Assembly (NCBI RefSeq): GCF_900104795.1
Contig: NZ_FNTG01000006.1
Span: forward strand, 1-9,893
Length of the DNA: 9,893 nucleotides
Reading direction: 5' to 3'
Source: Burkholderia sp. WP9
GTDB lineage: Bacteria > Pseudomonadota > Gammaproteobacteria > Burkholderiales > Burkholderiaceae
Positions 1 to 4,905 of the stretch are shown here, piece after piece. The first letter of the stretch is position 1. Every line of letters begins with the position of its first letter. The translations under genes and the position numbers were made by a program. The notes beneath the pieces were generated by a model. That model was not told where the DNA came from and did no database searches. It saw only the letters and a list, made by a program, of their open reading frames with translations.

Positions 1-448
1 ATTGCGCTTTGATACTTTGATACCTTGATACCAAGGGGAAGGCATGAAGAACCGGCGAATGCGGACAATATCAGTGTTCAGTCAGAAGGGCGGTAGCGGT
101 AAGTCGACGATCGGAATTCACGTCAGCGTCGAGGCGTCGAAATCGCAAAAGACGGCACTGATTGATGCAGACGGGCAGGGCACGGGGCAGGCGTGGGCGA
201 GCGGCCGAGCGAAAGACGAGCCGGCAGTCGTCGCCGGCGCGCCGTCGAACATTCGCGACTTGCTCGCGTCGGCCGAGGCGGAAGGTTACGAGCTGGCGAT
301 CGTCGATTGCCCGCCACACATCAACGCAGGTGCGTCCGAGCTGGTGAGCGTCGCCGATCTCGTCGTCGTGCCGGTGCAGCCCACTTTCCCCGATATGGCG
401 GCGCTGAATCGGGCCTTGTCGGTCATTTCGGCCGCCGGCCGGCCGTTC
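1..448. repeat. Terminal redundancy, first copy (second copy 9446-9893)
   Basis: The first 448 bases are identical to the last 448 bases of the window. The offset is 9,445 bases. The simplest reading is a circular molecule of 9,445 bp written with an overlap, so the partial parA at the right end is the same gene as the one at the left end. True direct terminal repeats of a linear molecule are the alternative; nothing else in the window favours them. Confidence 0.95.
11..34 (+). promoter_or_regulatory. Operator array before parA: three tandem 8-bp repeats
   Basis: GATACTTT, GATACCTT and GATACCAA start at 11, 19 and 27, exactly 8 bp apart, and end next to the parA ribosome-binding site. The same array is seen again at 9456-9479 because the window wraps. 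Its position would let a bound protein block parA expression. The matching motif in the arrays at 9356-9411 and 980-1035 suggests one protein binds all three. Confidence 0.75.
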
Positions 449-676
449 GTGTTCGTCCTGAATCGAGCGGACAAGCGATCGCCGGAAACGCGTGACGCGA
501 TCGAGACACTTTCGCGGGTCGGGCCGGTGTGCCCGGAATACTTCGGCGATCGCAAGGCGTTCGGCCGTGCGCTTTCGTCAGGCCTTGCCGTGTGCGAATT
601 CACGTCGAACCCCGATGACAAGGCCGCGAGCGAAGCGCGCGCCGTCTATCAATGGCTTATGGAGAGCATGCAGTGA
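44..676 (+). CDS. parA: ParA-family partition ATPase (small, type Ib-like)
   Basis: A 210-aa Walker-type ATPase that would segregate the replicon by ATP-dependent dynamic binding to the nucleoid. Visible motifs are the deviant Walker A KGGSGKS at residues 15-21 with the signature lysine at 15, an A' segment around Asp41 (LIDADGQG), and the Walker B LAIVDCPP around Asp88. The length matches small ParA/ParF proteins without an N-terminal DNA-binding domain, so autoregulation should fall to the partner protein. The start at 44 follows a purine-rich Shine-Dalgarno stretch (about 35-42) that directly abuts three 8-bp operator repeats. The stop overlaps the next gene's GTG start, indicating translational coupling. 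A close MinD/ParA relative with another role is possible, but the genetic context fits plasmid partition. Confidence 0.93.
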   Translation: MKNRRMRTISVFSQKGGSGKSTIGIHVSVEASKSQKTALIDADGQGTGQAWASGRAKDEPAVVAGAPSNIRDLLASAEAEGYELAIVDCPPHINAGASELVSVADLVVVPVQPTFPDMAALNRALSVISAAGRPFVFVLNRADKRSPETRDAIETLSRVGPVCPEYFGDRKAFGRALSSGLAVCEFTSNPDDKAASEARAVYQWLMESMQ

Positions 677-981
677 GCACGAAGAAAACCCCGAGTTTTG
701 GCGCGCTGAAAATCAGCGCAAACAATCCCTCGGCGGCCGTCATGCCGCCGGCCGAGCCGGCCGTCGAGCACGCGGCCGTCGAGTTCGCACCGGCCGAGAA
801 GAAAGCCGAGGCAAGGCCGTCGAAAACCGTGCCGGTGCGTCTCACGCGCGAGCAGTGGATCGAGGCGAAAGACTTTGCGGCGCGATATGACACATCGTTG
901 CAAGAGCTGTTCATTGTCGGCTTGAACATGGTGCGTGCCTCAAAGGGCTTGCCGCCGCTCACTGGCACCCGGTTCAAGTGA
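673..981 (+). CDS. RHH centromere-binding protein, partner of ParA (ParG/omega-like)
   Basis: A protein of about 102 aa that I infer to be the DNA-binding partner of ParA. I chose GTG at 673 because GGAG lies at 660-663 and the GTGA overlaps the parA stop; an upstream in-frame ATG at 652 would add seven residues. Residues 1-50 are Ala/Pro/Glu-rich and probably disordered, ending in a basic stretch. Residues 51-87 read as a ribbon-helix-helix: a short strand (KTVPVRL), helix A (REQWIEAKDFAARY), a turn, then helix B (SLQELFIVGLNMV). A flexible tail plus C-terminal RHH is the architecture of ParG-type proteins. The 8-bp repeat arrays on both sides of the gene pair suit RHH dimers, which bind short tandem sites. 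No sequence-level identity to a named family is claimed. Confidence 0.75.
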   Translation: MSTKKTPSFGALKISANNPSAAVMPPAEPAVEHAAVEFAPAEKKAEARPSKTVPVRLTREQWIEAKDFAARYDTSLQELFIVGLNMVRASKGLPPLTGTRFK

Positions 982-1035
982 TGCCGTGATGCCTTGGCAT
1001 CATGGTATCAAGGCATCAAAGCACCAAAACACCAA
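980..1035 (+). promoter_or_regulatory. 8-bp repeat array downstream of the RHH gene (putative centromere/operator)
   Basis: Seven consecutive 8-bp units begin at 980, on the RHH gene's stop codon: GATGCCGT, GATGCCTT, then in the opposite orientation GGCATCAT, GGTATCAA, GGCATCAA, followed by the weaker AGCACCAA and AACACCAA. The switch of orientation at 995/996 makes the array a palindrome of direct repeats. It sits between the par pair and the 74-aa gene, so it may both regulate that gene and serve as the partition site. Confidence 0.7.
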
Positions 1036-1052
1036 CTCGAAAGGGGACTTGA

Positions 1053-1277
1053 ATGGGCATGATTCCTTCGCAGCTCGATTACCTTGACTCGCTCGCCGAG
1101 GCGGTGCGGGCGGGGCAGGCCGACGCACTTGCCGGCCTGTCGACCGGCGAGCGCATCTATTGCGCGCTCGCAGCGAATCGAGCCGACTTGTTGCCGGCCG
1201 GTTATACGATTGTTCAGGCGTTCGCGCGGCTTGATGACGACGCGACCGCGCTCATGAATCGGTGGGAGCACCGCTAG
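1053..1277 (+). CDS. Hypothetical protein, 74 aa, third gene of the par cassette
   Basis: I do not recognise this protein. It is acidic, Ala/Leu-rich and looks all-helical, with no membrane segment, signal peptide or Cys motif. A clear Shine-Dalgarno sequence (AAAGGGG, about 1040-1046) precedes the ATG at 1053; a second in-frame ATG two codons on is less well placed. It lies directly behind the 8-bp repeat array and directly before a strong terminator, so it is either the last gene of the par operon or a short transcription unit controlled by the array. A role in copy control or partition is conceivable from position only. Confidence 0.7.
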   Translation: MGMIPSQLDYLDSLAEAVRAGQADALAGLSTGERIYCALAANRADLLPAGYTIVQAFARLDDDATALMNRWEHR

Positions 1278-1329
1278 GGGCAAAAGCGGCTGCAGATGGG
1301 CGGTCGAAAGGATGAGGATGGGGTAGGGC

Positions 1330-1366
1330 AGGCCGCCGGCGTCGAAAGCGCCTGGCGGCCTTTTTT
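1330..1366 (+). terminator. Rho-independent terminator of the par cassette
   Basis: AGGCCGCC (1330-1337) pairs with GGCGGCCT (1354-1361). The stem continues inward as GGCG (1338-1341) with CGCC (1349-1352) past one bulged T, and the run of T at 1361-1366 follows. It lies about 50 bp after the 74-aa gene and separates it from oriT. Confidence 0.88.
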
Positions 1367-1410
1367 ATTGGCGCGCGGAGCGCGGCGCCCGCATGCTCTG
1401 CGCGGATCAG

Positions 1411-1490
1411 TTGAGCACCAGGTGCGAATAAGCGAAAGTGAAGTACGCCTACCGCTCGCCGGTTGGCCCACTTCACCTATCTTGCCCTGC
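1411..1490 (+). other. oriT: oriT, IncP/RK2-type (MOB_P) origin of transfer
   Basis: The segment resembles the RK2 oriT as I remember it, along its whole length. There is a conserved left flank (TTGAGCACC then AGGTGCGAATAAG, 1411-1432). Next comes the relaxosome inverted repeat GTGAAGT (1438-1444) / ACTTCAC (1470-1476), extended inside by GCC/GGC and ACCG/CGGT around the loop CTCGC. Then comes the nick region CACTTCACCTATCTTG-CCC. By analogy with the RK2 site (ATCCTG^C) the nick would fall between 1484 and 1485 on the + strand, with C to T at one position. Strand transfer would then lead rightward, so the par genes enter last. No relaxase or TraJ-like gene is present, so mobilisation must be in trans. 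Confidence 0.88.
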
Positions 1491-1499
1491 TGCTCGTCG

Positions 1500-1587
1500 C
1501 GATTTTTCCAGGATGCCCGCGAGCGGTAACACGATTTTTCCAAGTCGCCGGCAAGGTTTTTCCAAGACAAAACCACGATATTTCCGG
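1500..1587 (+). repeat. Phased T-tract repeats beside oriT
   Basis: TTTTTCCA occurs at 1503, 1535 and 1557, and a variant (ATATTTCC) at 1579. The spacings of 32, 22 and 22 bp are close to whole helical turns, as expected for curved DNA or an array of protein sites. In RK2 the equivalent side of oriT carries the TraK-binding, T/A-tract region, so this may be an accessory relaxosome region. No TraK gene is visible. Confidence 0.6.
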
Positions 1588-1598
1588 CGCGCAGTCGA

Positions 1599-1997
1599 CT
1601 AGCGGCGTGTCTGTCGCCGGACATCGGCTTTTTCGCTGAAGAAAACCAGCGCCTTCGTGAGCTGGTCGAGCAAGGCGCCGTCATTGCCGCTCAATGCTTC
1701 CAGCCACATTCTGAACAGTGCGAAGCCAGTCGCCAGGTGCGGCGTTTCCTTTGCCGCTTTCGCCTCGGCAATGCCGAGCTGCCGGAGGTGGCGCCGTCTC
1801 TCGGACGGTCGCGCCTGGCGAAACCTGGCCTCGCTCCCGAAGCCGTCAACAAACCGCGTATTGGCAAGGTTGATGCCGCGTCCTACTTGCCTTTGCGTCG
1901 ACGCGTCGGCACGGCACAGCTCGGCCGTGACGCGCTCGAAGTCTTGCCGTAGGTGCGTGCGTTGCGAGTTCGCCCGCTTCACGAAAACCCCAAACAT
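1599..1997 (-). CDS. Hypothetical protein, 132 aa
   Basis: I do not recognise this gene. It encodes a basic, Arg-rich protein with an N-terminal MFGVFVKRANSQR and a helical C-terminal half (FRMWLEALSGNDGALLDQLTKALVFF). I chose the ATG at 1997, which has a purine stretch (GAGAAGAAG) before it; an upstream ATG at 2012 adds five residues with a poorer site. Amino-acid composition is more natural here than in the overlapping plus-strand frames. It ends just beyond the T-tract array next to oriT, so a DNA-binding or relaxosome-accessory role is conceivable but not supported by any motif. Confidence 0.6.
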   Translation of the reverse strand: MFGVFVKRANSQRTHLRQDFERVTAELCRADASTQRQVGRGINLANTRFVDGFGSEARFRQARPSERRRHLRQLGIAEAKAAKETPHLATGFALFRMWLEALSGNDGALLDQLTKALVFFSEKADVRRQTRR

Positions 1998-2266
1998 CGC
2001 TTCTTCTCTCATTCAATTACCGCTAGATGCGTGGCGCCGGCGCCGCACGCGGAAAACCGCAAGTGGATGTGATTCGCGGTCGCCCGCAAAGTCTCGCGGT
2101 CGCCCTCACCCTAGGCGCATCGCGTAACAAAACATGACAAATTTCGACCCGCGCCTCTTGACGGCATGCGGTCGTGATGCCGGTTCAAGCGCCGCTAGGA
2201 AAACGGTCGACATCGAATAGCAGTCGTGACGCGATCATAGGAGGCATCCAAAACGGAGGGGCCGAA
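1998..2266. other. Intergenic region between divergent small genes
   Basis: No convincing gene is seen here. It holds a strong GC palindrome (about 2029-2050), a 12-bp direct repeat TCGCGGTCGCCC at 2074-2085 and 2094-2105 (20 bp apart, two helical turns), and the inverted repeat GGCAT/ATGCC around 2163-2180. Promoters for the minus-strand 132-aa gene and the plus-strand membrane peptide should lie here, but I found no clear -35/-10 pair. Confidence 0.5.
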
Positions 2267-2317
2267 GTGTTAAACAGCTTTTACCTATACATCGGCTCTA
2301 ACTCTAGAAACACGTGA
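2267..2317 (+). CDS. Possible 16-aa leader peptide
   Basis: A GTG at 2267 stands five bases after a strong Shine-Dalgarno sequence (CGGAGGGG) and opens a 16-codon frame (LNSFYLYIGSNSRNT after the start) that stops at 2315-2317. The next ATG is only five bases further on, while that downstream gene has only a weak ribosome site of its own. This suggests translation of the membrane peptide by re-initiation. It could be chance; the frame is too short for composition tests. Confidence 0.35.
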   Translation: MLNSFYLYIGSNSRNT

Positions 2318-2322
2318 AGCCG

Positions 2323-2466
2323 ATGAAATTTCTCGAAAACCTGGACCTGGCGAAGGTCATCCGCGCGTGCGGCGATTTCGTGGTGAAGCTCGATGCGCAT
2401 CCCCTCGGCGCGTGCTTTTTCGTGGTCGTGCTAGTGATTGTTTGCGTCGCGTGGAAATGGCATTGA
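2323..2466 (+). CDS. Small single-pass membrane protein, 47 aa
   Basis: The product has an amphipathic, charged N-terminal part (MKFLENLDLAKVIRACGDFVVKLD) and a hydrophobic C-terminal segment (about residues 28-43, GACFFVVVLVIVCVAW) closed by KWH, a typical single transmembrane helix with a basic edge. Codons are GC-ending throughout, as in the neighbours. Only a weak ribosome site (GTGAAG) precedes the ATG, but a leader frame ends five bases before it. Small proteins like this include phage holin-like and superinfection-exclusion proteins and type I toxins; I cannot choose among these. A GC-rich hairpin follows within 20 bp. Confidence 0.55.
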   Translation: MKFLENLDLAKVIRACGDFVVKLDAHPLGACFFVVVLVIVCVAWKWH

Positions 2467-2485
2467 CGCGAGAAGGCGGGAGAGG

Positions 2486-2547
2486 TGGCGGAACGGAAAA
2501 CGCAGAATCCGTTCCGCCATACCCAAGGCCGGGGGGCGGGCTTGGTA
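2486..2547. terminator. Two hairpins between convergent genes, probable bidirectional terminator
   Basis: A perfect 12-bp stem, TGGCGGAACGGA (2486-2497) with TCCGTTCCGCCA (2508-2519), is followed by a second stem (TACC.AAG 2520-2527 with CTTGGTA 2541-2547, one bulge). It sits between the ends of the plus-strand membrane peptide and the minus-strand operon. There is no long T run, so termination is inferred from position and stem strength. Confidence 0.5.
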
Positions 2548-2594
2548 TTTGGCACGAGCCGGTTAAACCAGCGTCGAGCTGAGCGGCAATGTTA

Positions 2595-3293
2595 TCACTG
2601 CACTTCGGCCGTGCGGAAACGTTTATGAATTGCCGCAGCAGAAAGCACGTCTTGTTGTTCCATCGCGCCAAGGTCCACCGTGCCGATTTCCTGCACGTAG
2701 GGCCGCGTATCGCATTGCTCCGCAAGCGCACGAAGTTCCTTGATAACGAGCTGTTCGCTCGATGCGTCGAGGTTTCCGGCTTCGCCACGTTCATACCGGA
2801 TTGGGTACGGCAGACCGTTCGGGGCTTTGACAGCCATCGCGCGGGCAATTTGCTCGCCGCATTGGGCAAGCGCCGCGAGCACGTTCATTTCCGCCCAGCG
2901 TTGCGCGGCCGCCTCGTAGGCTGCCATGTACGTCCGCCCTGCGGTCGACGCCTCGGCATGGGCGGATTCGACAAGCCGGTCAGCCTCCGACAGCAGCGCG
3001 CTCAGTTGATCGACCATATCGTCAGCGTTGCGGCGATCGGAAAGTGCCTGGGTGACGTCGGCCGTTCGTGCGCCGTTCGACTGGCACACGGCTTCCGCAA
3101 GCGTGGCCTTGGCGCGCTCGCTCGCTTGCTTCTCGCCGTCGAGCTGCGTGGCGAGCGATTCCCGGTGTTTCTTCGCCTCGGCGAAAGCCTTGCCCGCGCC
3201 GTTGTCATACGTGTGTCGAGCCAGCTCCAGATTGGCGAGGGCGGCCGCATAGGTGGACTTGGCTTGTTCGTGTTTTTGTTGCAGATCGTTCAT
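2595..3293 (-). CDS. Hypothetical coiled-coil protein, 232 aa, last gene of phage operon
   Basis: I do not recognise a domain. Residues 1-120 are a long heptad-rich, charged helical stretch (from MNDLQQKHEQAK through repeated Ala/Lys/Glu/Arg segments), predicted coiled coil; the C-terminal half is mixed and ends RFRTAEVQ. I chose ATG 3293 because AAGG lies seven bases before it; the frame is open further up to ATG 3356, which has no ribosome site. It is the promoter-distal gene of the minus-strand operon. The pattern of Tyr and Ala in its first 40 residues resembles that of the preceding 64-aa protein, hinting at a shared helical motif. Small Ala-rich proteins of this sort are common in the early or accessory regions of Burkholderia phages. 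Confidence 0.8.
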   Translation of the reverse strand: MNDLQQKHEQAKSTYAAALANLELARHTYDNGAGKAFAEAKKHRESLATQLDGEKQASERAKATLAEAVCQSNGARTADVTQALSDRRNADDMVDQLSALLSEADRLVESAHAEASTAGRTYMAAYEAAAQRWAEMNVLAALAQCGEQIARAMAVKAPNGLPYPIRYERGEAGNLDASSEQLVIKELRALAEQCDTRPYVQEIGTVDLGAMEQQDVLSAAAIHKRFRTAEVQ

Positions 3294-3369
3294 TTGATGG
3301 CCTTGGGTAGCGATGCGATGGCCGGCGCGCAGTGTCGACGCGCCGGCGTGATTCATGAATGAGGGAGGG

Positions 3370-3564
3370 TCAGCAGTCAGTGCAAACCGTGTTCGAAAAA
3401 TTCAGCGGTCGACGGTGCGTTTCGACGGCGTTGAGTTCGTGTGCGGGGGCCGTTTTCCGCGCCTCGTTGTACGCGGTTTCGGCTTTCACCAGCTCGTCGC
3501 GCGCCGCGATGAATTTTGCCGAGGCGTCACAAGCGGCTTTGTAGAGGGTAGCGAGGTTGCTCAT
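3370..3564 (-). CDS. Hypothetical protein, 64 aa
   Basis: A small protein beginning MSNLATLYKAACDASAKF, with one long charged helix over about residues 3-40 and a C-terminal tail carrying two Cys (VCTDC). The ATG at 3564 follows TGGAGATCC, a good ribosome site; an in-frame ATG four codons upstream lies inside that site. It is separated by 22 bp from the upstream gene and by 76 bp from the downstream coiled-coil gene in the same orientation. The function is unknown. Confidence 0.65.
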   Translation of the reverse strand: MSNLATLYKAACDASAKFIAARDELVKAETAYNEARKTAPAHELNAVETHRRPLNFSNTVCTDC

Positions 3565-3586
3565 GTGGATCTCCATCGATCGGCGG

Positions 3587-3883
3587 TTAAGCGGCCGGTT
3601 TTTCGAGCTGGGAAAGCAGCGCGATAACCACGTCGAGGGATTCGAGCGCCTCGTCGAGCTGCGCGGTAAAGAAGGTCATCATGCCGCGCAGTGCCTTCGC
3701 ATCGAGCGTGACGGCGGACGAATCGTCCGGCACTTCATGCGCAAGATCGGCATAGATGCGCGACAGATTGCGCGTCGTTTCGAGCGCATGATTGACCAGT
3801 GCGGTTTGAAAAATCAGCTCGGCGATATCGCTTGCATGATCGGCGGGGCTCGGAGCGATGACGGTCGATTGGGTCTTAGCCAT
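3587..3883 (-). CDS. Hypothetical protein, 98 aa
   Basis: A small, acidic, helical protein (MAKTQSTVIAPSPADHASDIAEL at the start; TFFTAQLDEALESLDVVIALLSQLEKPAA at the end). Its start codon lies inside the end of the 57-aa gene: the eight bases ATGGCTAA serve as start here and contain the stop of the upstream gene, so the two are translationally coupled. GGGGTG precedes the ATG. I see no known domain; helix-rich composition is all that can be said. Confidence 0.75.
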   Translation of the reverse strand: MAKTQSTVIAPSPADHASDIAELIFQTALVNHALETTRNLSRIYADLAHEVPDDSSAVTLDAKALRGMMTFFTAQLDEALESLDVVIALLSQLEKPAA

Positions 3884-4049
3884 GACGCACCCCGCTTTGT
3901 GCGAGTTCAGCAACGCGGCGCAGTGCATCGCCGGTTGCATCGAGCGCGTCCTGGTACGTGTCGGCAATCGCCGCGGCGCGCAACGCTTCGCGGACGATAG
4001 AGAGAATGAGGGGGGATTGCCCGGATAGGGCATGAGTGGGCAGCAGCAT
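3876..4049 (-). CDS. Small phage protein, 57 aa (possibly C-terminal part of an Ash/Icd-like frame)
   Basis: The ATG at 4049 has a near-perfect ribosome site (AAGGAG) nine bases before it, giving a 57-aa helical protein (SPLILSIVREALRAAAIADTYQDALDATGDALRRVAEL). The same frame stays open far upstream. From ATG 4208 it would give 110 aa with FYGRALVRVRSRTPVAFCTG, a composition I associate with the Ash/Icd-like frames annotated behind C4-type RNAs, but that start has no ribosome site. It overlaps the next gene by eight bases. Its leader holds sequences partly complementary to the upstream small RNA, so expression is probably RNA-controlled. Confidence 0.65.
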   Translation of the reverse strand: MLLPTHALSGQSPLILSIVREALRAAAIADTYQDALDATGDALRRVAELAQSGVRHG

Positions 4050-4222
4050 TGCGCTAACTCCTTCTGTAAGGGCCGGAAAACCCGCCGTCCCGCTCTCAAA
4101 CGGGATGGGTGGGCGGACACATGACAAGGTTGAGAGACCGGTACAGAAGGCAACCGGCGTGCGCGAACGCACCCTCACCAAGGCCCGCCCATAGAAGGCA
4201 CAGCGCATAGGTGTACGGACGT

Positions 4223-4244
4223 AAAAAAACCGCCTGCCGGCGGT
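4223..4244 (-). terminator. Rho-independent terminator/attenuator ending the C4-like RNA
   Basis: On the minus strand ACCGCC (4244-4239), loop GGCA and GGCGGT (4234-4229) are followed by an uninterrupted run of T to 4223. It would end the small RNA and limit transcription into the 57/98/64/232-aa genes, a premature-termination arrangement like P4 immunity. Confidence 0.8.
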
Positions 4245-4299
4245 CGCCCGCCTTCCGTTTTCCCGGCTCTCACCCCGGATCGCTGTTGTCTCAGCGACG
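4223..4299 (-). ncRNA. C4/CI-type phage antisense RNA (candidate)
   Basis: A compact minus-strand transcription unit of about 75 nt: sigma70 promoter at 4333-4305, predicted start near 4299, a hairpin TCGCTG-AGACAA-CAGCGA (4297-4280), a single-stranded-looking GGTGAGAGCCGGGAAAACGG, then a stem ACCGCC-GGCA-GGCGGT followed by seven U (4244-4223). Two of its segments nearly complement the downstream mRNA leader: GCCGGGAAAAC with GTTTTCCGGC (4081-4072), just before the 57-aa gene's ribosome site, and GGTGAGAG with CTCTCAACC (4136-4128). Size, position behind alpA, terminator and dual complementarity match the C4 RNA of P1/P7 and CI RNA of P4 (established knowledge); family membership is my inference. 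Confidence 0.6.
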
Positions 4300-4304
4300 G
4301 GGAA

Positions 4305-4333
4305 AGTATAGAGGGCACGCGATCGGTTCGCAA
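4305..4333 (-). promoter_or_regulatory. Sigma70 promoter of the C4-like RNA
   Basis: Read on the minus strand, TTGCGA (4333-4328), a 17-bp spacer and TATACT (4310-4305) form a good sigma70 promoter. It lies between the end of alpA and the small RNA and would also supply read-through transcription of the four downstream genes. Confidence 0.75.
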
Positions 4334-4410
4334 CGCGTTTCGCACGCATGCGAAGCGATGGGGGTGCGTCACTTATGAGGTTGCAGTTAGTGTTCATCAT
4401 GGGTCGAAGG

Positions 4411-4680
4411 TCAGGACTTGGGGCGGCACTTTGCTCGGGATGCTTTCGCACCTGGGGCGATCGCGCCGGCAGTCGATTGCCCCTGCTTGGCGATCCACGC
4501 ACGCACATCCTCAACGCGCCAGGCCGACACCTTGACCGATAGCTTGACCGGCTTGGGGAAAGTACCGGACGCACATCCGCGCCACAGCGTGCTAGCTGAA
4601 AAGCCAACGATACAAAGCACTTGAGGCAGTCGAAGGAACCCCGTTTCGGGAATCGAAAGCGCGATTGATCTTTTTGCCAT
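4411..4680 (-). CDS. alpA: AlpA-family transcriptional regulator
   Basis: An 89-aa protein with the AlpA/MerR-like helix-turn-helix over residues 14-65: GFLRLPQVLCIVGFSASTLWRG, GTFPKPVKL, then AWRVEDVRAWI, the family's diagnostic order. The C-terminal tail is basic and Ala-rich. Members regulate excision, early promoters or cryptic prophage genes (established for AlpA and P4 Vis-type proteins). The gene heads the minus-strand phage operon. GAGAGG lies rather far (about 11 bases) before the ATG. Upstream, two direct repeats TGTGTCAG could be its operator. With no integrase here, a role in controlling the flanking early and late promoters is more likely than excision. Confidence 0.88.
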   Translation of the reverse strand: MAKRSIALSIPETGFLRLPQVLCIVGFSASTLWRGCASGTFPKPVKLSVKVSAWRVEDVRAWIAKQGQSTAGAIAPGAKASRAKCRPKS

Positions 4681-4720
4681 TCGTTAGGTTTCCTCTCAGG
4701 TCTAGGTGCAATCAACGATG

Positions 4721-4756
4721 TGTGTCAGGTTGTGTCAGTCCGTATCACACAGCGTC
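4721..4756. promoter_or_regulatory. Operator-like repeats upstream of alpA
   Basis: TGTGTCAG occurs at 4721-4728 and 4731-4738, exactly 10 bp apart, followed by related inverted motifs (TCACACAG, TCACAG, to 4760). One-turn spacing in the region between alpA and the portal gene suggests a regulator-binding site. A possible minus-strand promoter (CTGACA, 17 bp, TTGATT) overlaps it but has a poor -10. Confidence 0.5.
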
Positions 4757-4804
4757 ACAGCGAATGCTCTCAGGCCTGCATGCCACGCGGCAAACATCGC
4801 ACGA

Positions 4805-4864
4805 TGTACTCGTTATCAATACAGGCAATTGTGTTACTGGCGCGGCAATGCACGGCGTTATAAC
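4805..4864 (+). promoter_or_regulatory. Candidate Ogr-dependent (P2-type) late promoter
   Basis: A dyad TGT (4805-4807), 13 bases, ACA (4821-4823) is centred at about 4814. A good -10 (TTATAA, 4858-4863) predicts a start near 4870, so the dyad centre lies at about -56; no -35 hexamer is present. P2 late promoters, as I recall them, have TGT-N12-ACA centred near -55 and lack a -35, so this fits in all but one base of spacing. It is 36 bp or more before the portal start and would drive portal and ogr. Confidence 0.6.
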
Positions 4865-4905
4865 GACTGCGCGACATTCCCCGATAACGACACGGCAGAC
4901 ACATC

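Noticed and set aside
1657..2127. A 156-codon plus-strand frame opposite the 132-aa gene.
   Set aside because: Its Ser/Arg/Cys-rich composition and lack of a start signal mark it as a shadow frame.
2136..2222. A 28-codon plus-strand frame starting MTNFDPRLLTACG.
   Set aside because: It has no ribosome site and stops without any feature; it could be a truncated gene start but cannot be supported.
2589..3362. A 257-codon plus-strand frame opposite the coiled-coil gene.
   Set aside because: It is antisense to a gene with a good ribosome site and operon context, and its Arg/Cys-rich composition is typical of a shadow frame in high-GC DNA.
4293..4306. GACGGGGAAAG resembling the core of the P2/P4 cos site.
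   Set aside because: Only a partial match recalled from memory, lying inside a well-formed promoter/RNA start; too short to call cos.
3876..4715. One 279-codon minus-strand frame running through alpA, the C4-like RNA and the 57-aa gene.
   Set aside because: It overlaps alpA in another frame, contains the RNA terminator and has no ribosome site; only the last 57 codons have a good start.
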